NCBI RefSeq assembly: GCF_900452415.1
Contig: NZ_UGNX01000001.1
Location: 3,782,001-3,846,000 of the forward strand
DNA length: 64,000 nt
Direction of reading: 5' to 3'
Source of the DNA: Legionella cincinnatiensis
GTDB taxonomy: Bacteria > Pseudomonadota > Gammaproteobacteria > Legionellales > Legionellaceae
In this document: positions 55,286 through 64,000 of the stretch, piece by piece
How positions within the stretch are numbered: the first letter of the stretch is position 1
Layout: each line of letters opens with the position of its first letter
The notes under the pieces: generated by a model
Database searches by the model: none
Told to the model about the DNA's origin: nothing
Seen by the model: only the letters and a program-made list of their open reading frames with translations
Translations under genes and position numbers: made by a program

Positions 55286-56533
55286 CTAATTATTGACACT
55301 TAATTTCTTAACGTATCTGGGCCAAGTAAATGACATAGTAGTACCATGGCCTACGCGAGATTGAACCATTACTTTGCCACCTTGAAACTCCACAATTTTC
55401 TTTACGATACTTAAACCAATGCCTGTGGCTTCTAATTCATCTCGAGATTTAAGAGTTTGGAAAACTACAAAAATTTTATCAAAAAACTCAGGATCAATTC
55501 CAGGTCCATCATCTTTCACTGTAAAAAGGTAAAATGAACCCAAAGTATCAATATCAATTGAGATAGATCCATTTTTTCGATGATGATGTTTTATGCTGTT
55601 GCCAATTAGATTGGAGAGTACCTGAATTAATGGGGTTTTAGCTGTTTCAAAAATAGGGAAATTTTTCGGGTATTTAATCTTAAATCGACCATCCGGATTA
55701 AGACTCTCCACAATATCCTTTAAAATTTCTTGGGTATCAACGGATTCAATATTTAAATCTACTCGACCCGCTCGTGAATATTGCAATATTCCATCAATTA
55801 AATTGGCAAGGCGAATCGAACGTTTGCGTAACAGTGTCAAGTTTTCTTTGGATTTCTCATCGAGCTTATCTTTATTATCCTCCTCAATCCAACAAGCCAG
55901 TCGTTGTATTGCTCGCAAAGGAGCTTTTAAATCATGTGAGGTAATATAAGCAAACTGTTCCAACTCTTCATTGCTCTTGATAAGTTCATTTTCAATGCGC
56001 TTGGCTTCAGTAATATCTCTGGAAATCATTGCATAACCAATAGGAATCGCCTCATCATCTCGACGTATAGTTAAAGTAACTGAGGCGGTAAAACGTGATC
56101 CATCTTTACGAATACGTTCAAAGATGCCTTCTGCTTTTCCTTGCTCTAAGGCCGTTTTTATAAACTTTTGAGCCTCTCCCGACTCTATATCTTCAGGTAC
56201 ATGCAACATGAGAATATTGTTTTTGTGAATCATCTCATCAGCTTGATAACCATAATTACGATAAGCACCCTCATTCCATACTAAAATTGTCCCATTGAGA
56301 TCGGTGCCCACAATGGAATATTCAATAGTGCTTTCCAAAATACTTTGCAGGATACTTTTCGTATAATGAGCTTCTGCTTTAAACATTTGTTCCTCTAAGT
56401 CAAGAACGCTTTTTCTTTTTTTAGCGTGAATTTTTTTTCCCTTCTGTGATTTTCTATTTGGGAAACATGGAACATTTATTTCTTGTTTCTTTTGATCTTT
56501 CTGCATTTCAAAGGTTAAGCGGTGATATTCCAT
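55286..56533 (-). CDS. PAS-domain sensor histidine kinase
   Basis: A 415-aa soluble kinase with a basic N-terminus and a PAS domain at ~65-180 (STIEYSIVGTDLNGTILVWN...). The HisKA helix has phospho-acceptor H200 in SHDLKAPLRAIQ. The HATPase has a variant N box (LIGNSIKHH), DDGPGI and GIGLSIVKKIVE. There are no membrane segments. The SHDLKAPLR variant and Rcp1-like neighbours fit the phytochrome-kinase subgroup, but the chromophore domains are missing. The input signal is unknown. Confidence 0.88.
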   Translation of the reverse strand: MEYHRLTFEMQKDQKKQEINVPCFPNRKSQKGKKIHAKKRKSVLDLEEQMFKAEAHYTKSILQSILESTIEYSIVGTDLNGTILVWNEGAYRNYGYQADEMIHKNNILMLHVPEDIESGEAQKFIKTALEQGKAEGIFERIRKDGSRFTASVTLTIRRDDEAIPIGYAMISRDITEAKRIENELIKSNEELEQFAYITSHDLKAPLRAIQRLACWIEEDNKDKLDEKSKENLTLLRKRSIRLANLIDGILQYSRAGRVDLNIESVDTQEILKDIVESLNPDGRFKIKYPKNFPIFETAKTPLIQVLSNLIGNSIKHHHRKNGSISIDIDTLGSFYLFTVKDDGPGIDPEFFDKIFVVFQTLKSRDELEATGIGLSIVKKIVEFQGGKVMVQSRVGHGTTMSFTWPRYVKKLSVNN

Positions 56534-56658
56534 TATATTTTCTTCCTAAAAATTGGACTTTTCTATTGAACAACAGGAATAGCTTTTATAATAATTATAG
56601 CTCAGTTACTTATAACTTCTTGATTCAATATCAACATAAAAATAATTGTTTAATTTTT

Positions 56659-57132
56659 CTAAATACAATCCATACGGTAACTTGTATGTCGTTGAGTACC
56701 TATTGCATGAGAGAATGGTTGAGCTATTTTTCCGCTTAATTCATCAAAGTAATAATCAAGAGTTTTACGAACATCGTTTGGACTTACCGTTTTAGACCAA
56801 GTATTATATTCATTAACTATACGGTTATGTTGCATAAAAACTTTAGTAAAAGCTCCGCGCATAAACTCTGAATCTGACCAGGTTATAAGAGGAAGATGGG
56901 GGTGTTTTTGTAAGAGTATCGCAGCAAGTTGGGGGCCATGAGTAGAAAATTCATCGATTAAATTCAACTCACCATCAATGATAACAAGATCAGGCACATG
57001 ACTGTCTATAGCCGATAAAACATCTTGGCTATTATTTTCCACAGTTATTGAAACTGAACCAATAACTGTCTCTAATATTCGAGACAAACAAAATGCATTA
57101 AAAGCATTATCTTCAATAATTAATACATGCAT
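56659..57132 (-). CDS. Receiver-domain protein
   Basis: A 157-aa protein with a receiver-like fold: LIIEDNAFNAFCLSRILE and a phospho-acceptor Asp in LVIIDGELN. The later switch residues are poorly conserved (LPLITWSDSEF), and the C-terminal ~50 residues are an unusual tail. It may be degenerate or a phosphate sink. It is upstream of the PAS kinase on the same strand, 125 bases away, and next to a PmrA-box-like site. Confidence 0.7.
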   Translation of the reverse strand: MHVLIIEDNAFNAFCLSRILETVIGSVSITVENNSQDVLSAIDSHVPDLVIIDGELNLIDEFSTHGPQLAAILLQKHPHLPLITWSDSEFMRGAFTKVFMQHNRIVNEYNTWSKTVSPNDVRKTLDYYFDELSGKIAQPFSHAIGTQRHTSYRMDCI

Positions 57133-57179
57133 CGCGTCGAGACTCCCTGTTAATTAACGGTTAAGTATAAAGATCAAAC

Positions 57180-57196
57180 CTTAAGGAACACTTAAG
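57180..57196. promoter_or_regulatory. PmrA-box-like direct repeat
   Basis: CTTAAG-GAACA-CTTAAG, two perfect half-sites 11 bases apart, readable on both strands because CTTAAG is self-complementary. It lies 48 bases upstream of the minus-strand receiver gene and ~205 bases upstream of the VirK-like gene. Position better suits the receiver gene. Confidence 0.5.
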
Positions 57197-57400
57197 AAAC
57201 AATAAATATTTATGCTCTTTTTGGGCTTGGACAAAAACTCTTAACTCAAATACTCGGTTTTAACCCTATGCAAAACCAAGCATCATTAAGGCTCTCTTAA
57301 AAAACATGGAAAAATCGCTGACATATAATAAAATTAATATACTTAATGAATATTTATTATCGAGATAGATATAAATTTTGAAAAGTCATGGAGGATATAA

Positions 57401-57895
57401 ATGAGAATTTGGCGCTTGATGGCAGTTGGAGGAGTATTGCTACTTTCTTTAAATCCTACTCATGCACTTACTAATAACATTCTTGTTAATTTTTCTCAAC
57501 TCGTTCAAGCCATTGAAAATGGTGACGATGTCCGGGCAATTATTCATTTTGATAATTGTCTTGTGAAAGAGCCTACCATTCAAACTCAAATAGAAAGAAG
57601 ATTAGCAGGAGCCACAACTCGATTTAACTTCACCCACTATTTGCATGCCGAAGAGAAAATTAATGATCAGTTAATAGATACTGTGACCACGTCTATGAAA
57701 ATTTTTATAGAGCATCCATCAGGAGAGCTCTTAACATTTTCTGGTCGTTTACGCATTTTTGAAGATAATACAGCAACACTGCATCTGGATTTCTTTAATC
57801 CTCTTTTGCAGAAGCACCAACTGGTTATCGACTGGCTTTGTACTATTAGTAACGGCCACGATGATAATGGCTTAGTGTTATTCGATTTTTTTTAG
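57401..57895 (+). CDS. VirK-like secreted protein
   Basis: A 164-aa protein with a signal peptide (VGGVLLLSLNPTHA) and a domain resembling the VirK family: FSQLVQAIENGDDVRAIIHFDNC at the start of the mature part, and a later GRLRIFEDNTATLH strand pair. Two cysteines could pair. VirK proteins are periplasmic and associated with virulence or envelope traits, with no known enzyme activity. A GGAGG site precedes the ATG. Match by eye only. Confidence 0.55.
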   Translation: MRIWRLMAVGGVLLLSLNPTHALTNNILVNFSQLVQAIENGDDVRAIIHFDNCLVKEPTIQTQIERRLAGATTRFNFTHYLHAEEKINDQLIDTVTTSMKIFIEHPSGELLTFSGRLRIFEDNTATLHLDFFNPLLQKHQLVIDWLCTISNGHDDNGLVLFDFF

Positions 57896-58368
57896 CGCGT
57901 AGATTATTAGTTTAACTTAGAGAGAATCTCTCAGTTTTGTGTACAACATCCGACTGACAACAGTTGGATGTTGCGCAAAATGAATTGTAAACAAACTCTA
58001 GTTATAGAGTTTTTGACTGAGCTTTAACTTCTCTAGGATTCATTTAGTCTATACAATTAAAGATAAAAAAATCTAGTGACCGCCACCACCTTCACCACCA
58101 TAACCTTTCGCATTATCAGGTATCGTCTGATTCGTTACACAGGAACTAATAAATGGGGAAATTCCGATAAGACAACTAATAAGAATCATTCTTTTTAAAA
58201 ATTTAATTGTTTTCATTGTATTCCTTATTTAGCATATATTCCTATAGAGATTTTACTTAAATTAAATTTTAAAAGTGAAACCGCTCTAAACTAGTGATAC
58301 CAGAATAAACTCCAAAGATAAACTCATTGGCACTAAAATATACTCTAATTTTCATTATCAGAATCAAT
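57896..58368. other. Intergenic region around a small lipoprotein gene
   Basis: Left of the lipoprotein gene lies CAACATCC (57943-57950) pairing with GGATGTTG (57966-57973), whose right arm resembles the repeat B core. Downstream is ATGAATTGTAAACA, also seen near 48850. Right of the gene, 58217-58368 shows nothing I can support. Confidence 0.4.
58073..58216 (-). CDS. 47-aa small lipoprotein
   Basis: A short gene with an AGGAA ribosome site 5 bases before ATG 58216. It has a Lys-rich start, a hydrophobic segment (MILISCLIGISPF) and an ISSC lipobox-like site with the Cys at residue 26. The mature part of 22 residues ends in a Gly-rich GGEGGGGH tail. It looks like an entericidin-like or other small outer-membrane lipoprotein. 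The function is unknown and homology unchecked. Confidence 0.6.
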   Translation of the reverse strand: MKTIKFLKRMILISCLIGISPFISSCVTNQTIPDNAKGYGGEGGGGH

Positions 58369-59754
58369 TTATACATCAGCATCATGTGCCAATAAACGTC
58401 TAATAGCACGAAAATACGTTAGGGGAGAATACTCTAATAAATCAGATAATTTTTCCATATAAATACATGCAAAGCGATCTACTTGATAAGCAAAGTAGCT
58501 TTCCTCTGCTCCTGCTCGAAAAACCCGTTCCCACTTGGGATTAAAATAAGCTTGTTGCTCTTTGATTAATTTTGTAAGTTGGGCATCAATTCTACTGATC
58601 TCTGCTTGTAACTCTTGAAGTTCTTTACTGTGCTCTTTAGAAGCACCCTCATCAATAATCTTGGTATATAAATTTACATATTGTTTTTCTAAATCCTTTT
58701 TGATTTCCATCGCTTCAATTATTTTTTTCTCTATTGGCATAGCTTGAGTTTGTGCTGCTATTTCTTCGCCAAGCTCTTCAACCACCAAGGCCGTTCGCCA
58801 ATTACAATCCTTTTTTAATCTTAGAATATCACCATAGATATGATCGCCAATATAAAGGATTTCATCACCACGAATATGTAAATCCTCAGTGAACTTCTTG
58901 GCATTACCTCCTTGATACACACCTGGAACAATGGAACCTATTGTATTTGTCATCATACCCGTACCCGGATTCACGGATAAAAAGCGAAGATTATCGTAAA
59001 AAAAACGCGGCTTATTTGCCAAAGTAATAACATATTCAAATAAATCAACCCAATGTTCCCCTTTTTTTAAAAAGGGATTTATCGCATATTCAAGTAAAAG
59101 CTTTGTATAAGAATAATCAGAATTAGTCAGGATAAATATTTTTTTACCATGATGGATAAAATGCTTTAATCCTTCAACTACGGCTCGTTCCTTTATAACA
59201 TAAGTAGGTAAATTCTTGCTGATAATCGATTTTAGACTGCCATCAGAATGTACCTTATCTACACAAAACTGTACATCTATAGCCATCGCTTGATAACTAG
59301 GCATTTGTTCAGGATACAATGTATCTTTTAATTCAACTAATTGTCCATATAGAACACAAAAAGCAATCGAGAAAGCAGTATCTATGGCCATATAGTTAGG
59401 ATCACTCAAATCCACATAAATACTGCGATAAATTTTTTGCTGTTCCGTAAAATCAATTAATTTGGTGCCATGATAACTTTGTCGAATTGCACCATAACGA
59501 CTTAGTTTTAATATATTACCGTTTTTACGATCAATCACTAACCCACGAATTGCATCACGATAATTAAAATTCAATTTTTTAATAGGCTCGGGATAATGTT
59601 TTACTTCGACCAATTGCTCTTTAACAAGCTGATAAACCAAGGATTCAAAATTCTCAGAATGGTAACGAATCAAAGTATGATCCATATCTAAACCAATCAA
59701 CTTGATTTTTTTCATATTGAGAATTCTGTTTACATAAACTTTATGCTCATTCAT
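58369..59754 (-). CDS. HAD-IG cytosolic 5'-nucleotidase (IMP/GMP type)
   Basis: A 461-aa HAD hydrolase with motif I GLDMDHTLIRY (nucleophile and acid Asp), motif II ILTNSDYSY and motif IV GDHIYGDIL. A long C-terminal coiled-coil segment (EKQYVNLYTKII...) follows. This is the cN-II-like family known from L. pneumophila (LpcN-II), which dephosphorylates IMP and GMP. It would balance the purine pool fed by the pur operon at the other end of this window. Full start MNEHKVYVNRI is kept. It is a single gene. Confidence 0.9.
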   Translation of the reverse strand: MNEHKVYVNRILNMKKIKLIGLDMDHTLIRYHSENFESLVYQLVKEQLVEVKHYPEPIKKLNFNYRDAIRGLVIDRKNGNILKLSRYGAIRQSYHGTKLIDFTEQQKIYRSIYVDLSDPNYMAIDTAFSIAFCVLYGQLVELKDTLYPEQMPSYQAMAIDVQFCVDKVHSDGSLKSIISKNLPTYVIKERAVVEGLKHFIHHGKKIFILTNSDYSYTKLLLEYAINPFLKKGEHWVDLFEYVITLANKPRFFYDNLRFLSVNPGTGMMTNTIGSIVPGVYQGGNAKKFTEDLHIRGDEILYIGDHIYGDILRLKKDCNWRTALVVEELGEEIAAQTQAMPIEKKIIEAMEIKKDLEKQYVNLYTKIIDEGASKEHSKELQELQAEISRIDAQLTKLIKEQQAYFNPKWERVFRAGAEESYFAYQVDRFACIYMEKLSDLLEYSPLTYFRAIRRLLAHDADV

Positions 59755-59852
59755 TAACGAAAACCTGCTTTTGTTTAGGATTAATATGCATAACCTAGGG
59801 TAGGTATAGGGTATTCCTGGGGTTCATTATATTTTACCCGAGGCCACGATTA

Positions 59853-60503
59853 CTATTTCAATCGTTTCACTCCATCTTGAGACCCTAATAAAATCACATC
59901 CGCTATGCGATGAGCAAATATACCATTTTCGACAACCCCAGTGATACGATTAATGCGCTCTTCCAAATCCATAGGCTCATTGATTGTGAAATTAAAAACA
60001 TCAAGAATAATATTGCCATTATCAGTTACAAAGCCCTCTCGGTACTCTGGATCACCGCCCAATTTTACGAGTTCCCGGGCAACCATACTTCTTGCCATTG
60101 GAATCACTTCAACTGCGACAGGGAATACTCCTAAGTGACGTACGCGTTTTGAATCATCTGCAATACAGATAAATTTTTGAGCGACTTGAGCTACGATTTT
60201 TTCGCCAGTCAAAGCGCCTCCTCCTCCTTTTATCATCTCACCATACTCAGTGACTTCGTCGGCACCATCAATATAAACGGGCAAATCCTGTACTGAATTT
60301 AAATCAATAACGGGTATTCCTTCTTGTCTTAATAAAGCTTCTGTTACTTTAGAGCTCGCCACGCATGCATCGATTCTATGCTTAATAGTCGCTAATTCTT
60401 TAATAAAGTAATTAACTGTGGAGCCCGTACCTACACCAACAACTATGTCATCTTCAATATAATCCAACGCCGCTTTTGCGGCTTTAATTTTTAAATCACT
60501 CAT
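59853..60503 (-). CDS. rpiA: Ribose-5-phosphate isomerase A
   Basis: Interconverts ribose-5-P and ribulose-5-[33 protein letters not shown] and the later ADDSKRV are the canonical RpiA blocks. Length 216 aa is normal. It shares one base with the rlmB stop, so it is probably translated from the same transcript. Ribose-5-P feeds PRPP synthesis. Confidence 0.96.
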   Translation of the reverse strand: MSDLKIKAAKAALDYIEDDIVVGVGTGSTVNYFIKELATIKHRIDACVASSKVTEALLRQEGIPVIDLNSVQDLPVYIDGADEVTEYGEMIKGGGGALTGEKIVAQVAQKFICIADDSKRVRHLGVFPVAVEVIPMARSMVARELVKLGGDPEYREGFVTDNGNIILDVFNFTINEPMDLEERINRITGVVENGIFAHRIADVILLGSQDGVKRLK

Positions 60504-61252
60504 TAAAAACCACTCCCTTTTCTTTGCCTTAAAATTTCATATAAAGAAACACCGGTGGCTACAGAAACGTTTAAACTATCAACACTACCCAACATAGGCA
60601 AAGAAAATAAGCCATCACAGTTCTCACGTGTCAATCGACGCAAACCTTCTCCCTCAGCACCTAACACTATGGCAACAGTGCTCGTGCAATCTGTTTGATA
60701 CAATGTGCTTGTTGCCTCACCTGCAGCGCCATAAATCCATACCCCATGTTCTTTTAAAAGTTTCATACTACGTACCAAATTGGTCACTCTGACTAAAGGT
60801 ACAGACTCCGCTGCACCACATGCAACCTTGCTCACCACTGGAGTAATACTGGCGCTTTTATCTTTTGGGATCACCACAAAATCAACACCTGTTGCATCAG
60901 CAGAGCGTAAACAAGCTCCTAAATTATGAGGATCTGTGATTCCATCTAAAATAAGAATTAAAGCAGGCTGTTTACTGGATTCTAATAATGCAGGCAGATG
61001 CGATTCATTATATTCAGGTAATGAGGAAGCCCAAGCCACAATTCCTTGATGGGTAAAATCAGCAAAACGTTGATTCATTTTTTGCATACTTAATTTCTCA
61101 ATATCAATACGCGCCTGCGTCGCTTTATCAATTATATCCTGCACTCGCTTATCCTCGCGATCATGGCTGATATAGAGTTTTTTGGTTATCCGGTGAGGAT
61201 TCGCTAATAAAGCAGATACCGCGTGTACTCCATAAACGTATTGATCACTCAT
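60503..61252 (-). CDS. rlmB: 23S rRNA (guanosine-2251-2'-O)-methyltransferase
   Basis: SPOUT methyltransferase. The N-terminal RNA-binding part begins [12 protein letters not shown]. The C-terminal knot has [31 protein letters not shown] and [14 protein letters not shown]. It methylates G2251 of 23S rRNA. Length 249 aa is normal. The start overlaps the rnr stop by 8 bases, forming the usual rnr-rlmB pair. Confidence 0.96.
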   Translation of the reverse strand: MSDQYVYGVHAVSALLANPHRITKKLYISHDREDKRVQDIIDKATQARIDIEKLSMQKMNQRFADFTHQGIVAWASSLPEYNESHLPALLESSKQPALILILDGITDPHNLGACLRSADATGVDFVVIPKDKSASITPVVSKVACGAAESVPLVRVTNLVRSMKLLKEHGVWIYGAAGEATSTLYQTDCTSTVAIVLGAEGEGLRRLTRENCDGLFSLPMLGSVDSLNVSVATGVSLYEILRQRKGSGF

Positions 61253-63425
61253 GACTTATCGTGTCCTCAACAGGTTCAAAATCGATTTTGCGCTCATCTA
61301 AATCAACACGCGCCACCAGAACCGTCATTTTGTCACCCAAGCAATACACTTGACCGCCGCGAGCTCCTGTCAGTCGATGCTTTATAGAATCAAAAGTATA
61401 ATAATCGTTTTTCAAAGAAGTTACATGCACCAAGCCTTCGACATAAATTTCGTCCAATTCAACAAAAATTCCAAAACTGGTTACGGCAGAAATTCGACCT
61501 TTAAATATCTGCCCTAATTTATCTTGCATGTATTCACATTTTAACCAAGCAGTCACTTCTCGAGTTGCTTCATCGGCACGACGTTCGGTCATTGAGGCAT
61601 GTTTTCCTAAACGATTCATATCCTCATGAGTATAACTAAACTCATAAATTGGATGGTTATCGAACAAATGGCCTAATGCACGATGAATTAATAAATCAGG
61701 ATAACGCCTGATCGGAGAAGTAAAATGAGTATAGGAGGAATAGGCTAAACCAAAATGTCCTTCATTCGCTTCAACATATTGTGCTTGTTTCAATGATCGT
61801 AACATTACTGTTTCAATAAGATGTTTGTCAGGACGGTCTTCTATCGCGCTCATGGTACGCTGAAAATCTTTAGGTCCAGGTTTTTTGCCTCCGCCTAATT
61901 GCAATCCCAGTTCACCTAAAAATTGCCTTAACGCAGTAATTTTATCTTCATCAGGGACTGCATGCACCCGATATAGAGTAGGGATTTCTGCTTTTTCTAA
62001 AAAGCGTGCTGCCGAAACATTGGCTGCCAACATACATTCTTCAATTAATTTGTGTGCATCATTGCGAACTACGGGAACAATACATTGAATTTTTTTATTT
62101 TCGTCAAATTCAATCCGAGTTTCAGTAGTCTCAAAATCCATTGCACCACGAAGCTTACGAGTAACCAATAAAACGCGATACAAATCATGGAGCGCAAGCA
62201 ACATCGGCCATAATGAAACATGTTGTTCATCCGTCTTACCCTGCTCAAGCCATAAGCCAACCTGAGTATAAGTCAAGCGTGCATGGGAATGGATAACTGC
62301 TCGATAAAAACGTGAACGAGATATTTTTCCTTCGCTAGTTATTGCCATCTCAGCAACCATGCACAAACGATCCACATGCGGGTTAAGTGAACAAAGTCCA
62401 TTGGACAAAGCCTCGGGGAGCATAGGGATTACTTTACCTGGAAAATAAACAGAATTACCGCGACGAGCGGCTTCTTTATCCAATGCTGAATCTTGCCTCA
62501 CATAATGGCTTACATCGGCTATAGCAACATATAATTGAAAACCTCCCTTAGGTTTTTTATAACAATAAACAGCATCATCAAAATCCTTAGCGTCTTCACC
62601 ATCTATAGTAACAAAAGGAAGATTGCGAAGATCGGTGCGGCCTTTGATTTGTTCTTCAGTAACTTGCTGTGAAATTTTTGCGACCTCAACACGCACATCG
62701 TCAGGCCATTCAAAGGGAATCCCATGTGCATAAAGTGCAACTTGAATTTCCATGCCTGGAGCCATGTGTTCACCCAATACATGGATGATTTTACCTATGG
62801 GCTGAGTACGTTTACTGGGAAAAGCAATTAATTCGACTAAAACGATTTGGCCATTTTTAGCTCCATTTATCATTTCTTGGGGAATTGAAATATCTTGAGT
62901 CAAATGCTTACTGTCTGGTAGAACAAAACTGACTCCATGATCCGTAAAAAAACGACCTACAACGGTGGCATTAGCATGTTCGATTACTTCATGGATCTTT
63001 GCCTCAGGCCTGCCTCGACGGTCCATGCCAATTTGATAAGCAAGAACTATATCTCCATGCATCACTGCCCGCATTTCTTTAGCAGACAGGAACATATCTT
63101 CTGAACCATCATCAGGAATAAAAAAACCAAAGCCATCTGAGTGTCCTTGGACAGTGCCGCGGGATAAATTAATCCTTTGCATGAGACAAAAACGCCCGCG
63201 CCTATCTTGCATAATTTGCCCATCACGCAACATAGCCTTTAATCTAAATCCCATAGATTCTTGTTTGCGTTCGTCGCTTATATGTAATTTATCAAATAAT
63301 CGATTGCGCGACATCGGTTTTCCGTATTCATTAAGAATTTTCATAATGAATTCACGGCTGGGTACAGGATCAGTATACTTTTCACTTTCCCGTTCGTAAA
63401 AGGGATCTTTTGATTTTTTACTCAA
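61245..63425 (-). CDS. rnr: Ribonuclease R
   Basis: Processive 3'-5' exoribonuclease of 726 aa: N-terminal winged-helix segment, cold-shock domains (GRFCLMQRINLSRGTVQGHSDGFGFF), RNB catalytic domain with acids in DGEDAKDFDDAVYC, and a C-terminal S1 domain (GRISAVTSFGIFVEL). It has a shorter, less basic tail than E. coli RNase R. The start appears to be TTG 63425 with AGGA six bases upstream. An ATG there is in another frame (MKVE, stop). Confidence 0.95.
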   Translation of the reverse strand: MSKKSKDPFYERESEKYTDPVPSREFIMKILNEYGKPMSRNRLFDKLHISDERKQESMGFRLKAMLRDGQIMQDRRGRFCLMQRINLSRGTVQGHSDGFGFFIPDDGSEDMFLSAKEMRAVMHGDIVLAYQIGMDRRGRPEAKIHEVIEHANATVVGRFFTDHGVSFVLPDSKHLTQDISIPQEMINGAKNGQIVLVELIAFPSKRTQPIGKIIHVLGEHMAPGMEIQVALYAHGIPFEWPDDVRVEVAKISQQVTEEQIKGRTDLRNLPFVTIDGEDAKDFDDAVYCYKKPKGGFQLYVAIADVSHYVRQDSALDKEAARRGNSVYFPGKVIPMLPEALSNGLCSLNPHVDRLCMVAEMAITSEGKISRSRFYRAVIHSHARLTYTQVGLWLEQGKTDEQHVSLWPMLLALHDLYRVLLVTRKLRGAMDFETTETRIEFDENKKIQCIVPVVRNDAHKLIEECMLAANVSAARFLEKAEIPTLYRVHAVPDEDKITALRQFLGELGLQLGGGKKPGPKDFQRTMSAIEDRPDKHLIETVMLRSLKQAQYVEANEGHFGLAYSSYTHFTSPIRRYPDLLIHRALGHLFDNHPIYEFSYTHEDMNRLGKHASMTERRADEATREVTAWLKCEYMQDKLGQIFKGRISAVTSFGIFVELDEIYVEGLVHVTSLKNDYYTFDSIKHRLTGARGGQVYCLGDKMTVLVARVDLDERKIDFEPVEDTISHE

Positions 63426-63542
63426 CTTTCATCCTGTTTTTGTTTGTATTTTATTGTCATATATTCAATGACACACCATTCACTTTGTTCTATCATTTAT
63501 CCATACAAGTAGCAAGATAAAAGGAAGGTAACAAAAAATTGC

Positions 63543-64000
63543 CTATTCATCACTTTTAGCTACAGGAATAACAAATCCACGCGCCCCAACTGCTGCAGTT
63601 ACCCCAGATAAGGACATATCCTCCGCAACCCAGAAAGTGGTTTTTTTAGCATTAGCAGGAATTTTTACTCCCTTTGCTTTCCATTGGCATACGGCTATTG
63701 CTCCTTCACATGGAGATTGTTGTTCATGCCCTGGCCTAGACTCAATGCAATTTAAAATAAAAGGACCTTTTTTTAAAGTTAATGCCGACCAATTTCCACC
63801 TTTCAATCGAGTAGTCCATCCAGCACTTGCACTAGCATCCGTTACAGGATGAGTGATCCACAAATCTGCAGCAGTCAGATTATGAATAAAAAATAAACTA
63901 CTTGCTTTGGTTTTTAAGGTTACTGACTCTCCTTGAACTGTCACCGCTTGACAACCAGAAGGCAAAGTAGACTCCGCTGCAACATAAAAAGATAACAGCA
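63543..64000 (-). CDS. Secreted protein, 5' end outside the window
   Basis: The frame runs off the right edge. The last visible N-terminal residues (LLSFYVAAES) look like the end of a signal peptide. The mature part has ~145 residues, four cysteines (SGCQ, LNCI, SPCE, AVCQ) and an all-beta character. I recognise no family. It is upstream of rnr on the same strand but separated by 117 bases. Confidence 0.6.
   Translation of the reverse strand, partial: LLSFYVAAESTLPSGCQAVTVQGESVTLKTKASSLFFIHNLTAADLWITHPVTDASASAGWTTRLKGGNWSALTLKKGPFILNCIESRPGHEQQSPCEGAIAVCQWKAKGVKIPANAKKTTFWVAEDMSLSGVTAAVGARGFVIPVAKSDE

Noticed and set aside
1-64000. CRISPR array, tRNA, rRNA or prophage
   Set aside because: No regularly spaced repeats, no cloverleaf-like intergenic sequence, no ribosomal RNA and no phage structural genes were found.

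Overview
The window looks like a chromosomal segment of a Legionella species. The signs are an IcmL/DotI-like secreted protein, a Rab-like small GTPase, several large effector-like proteins, PmrA-box-like promoter sites, a secreted GH5 cellulase, a LpcN-II-type HAD 5'-nucleotidase and AT-rich gammaproteobacterial housekeeping genes. A chemosensory operon and a Ras/Rab-type GTPase have both been reported for L. longbeachae, so a species near that one is more likely than L. pneumophila. That placement is inference.

Layout. Positions 1-5.8 kb hold a tightly overlapping purine operon: the 3' part of a purQ-type gene, then purC, purF, purD, purN and purE. Next come engB, a di-haem cytochrome c4, dsbA, an unknown 440-aa protein and the Rab-like GTPase (to 10.5 kb). 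A two-gene NitT/TauT-type ABC transporter follows on the minus strand. A probable stand-alone small RNA with two CCCCC loops lies at 13.9-14.0 kb. The glycine cleavage operon is gcvT-gcvH-gcvPA-gcvPB with a YciI-like gene between the two P subunits (15.3-20.0 kb).

Positions 20.3-28.8 kb carry a seven-gene chemosensory operon (CheW, CheR, CheW, MCP, CheA, CheB and a receiver-nucleotide cyclase). It has no CheY, so signalling appears to end in cyclic nucleotide synthesis. After an M42 peptidase, a KdsB-like enzyme, a histidine phosphatase and an AhpD-like protein comes an accessory zone (32-50 kb). This contains a 940-aa effector candidate, greB, a PaaK-like adenylating enzyme paired with a nitroreductase behind a PmrA-like box, a protein with a ubiquitin-binding-like/E-block tail, a cellulase, small secreted proteins, an HTH regulator, a DUF155 membrane protein, a double GNAT, an orphan ketoacyl synthase, IS remnants and two copies of a 134-bp palindromic MITE.

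From 50.3 kb, lpxD and polA are followed by a small two-component cluster (three receivers and a PAS histidine kinase), a VirK-like secreted protein and a tiny lipoprotein. The right end is a housekeeping block on the minus strand: IMP/GMP 5'-nucleotidase, rpiA, rlmB, rnr and a secreted protein cut by the window edge. I saw no tRNA, rRNA, CRISPR array or prophage.
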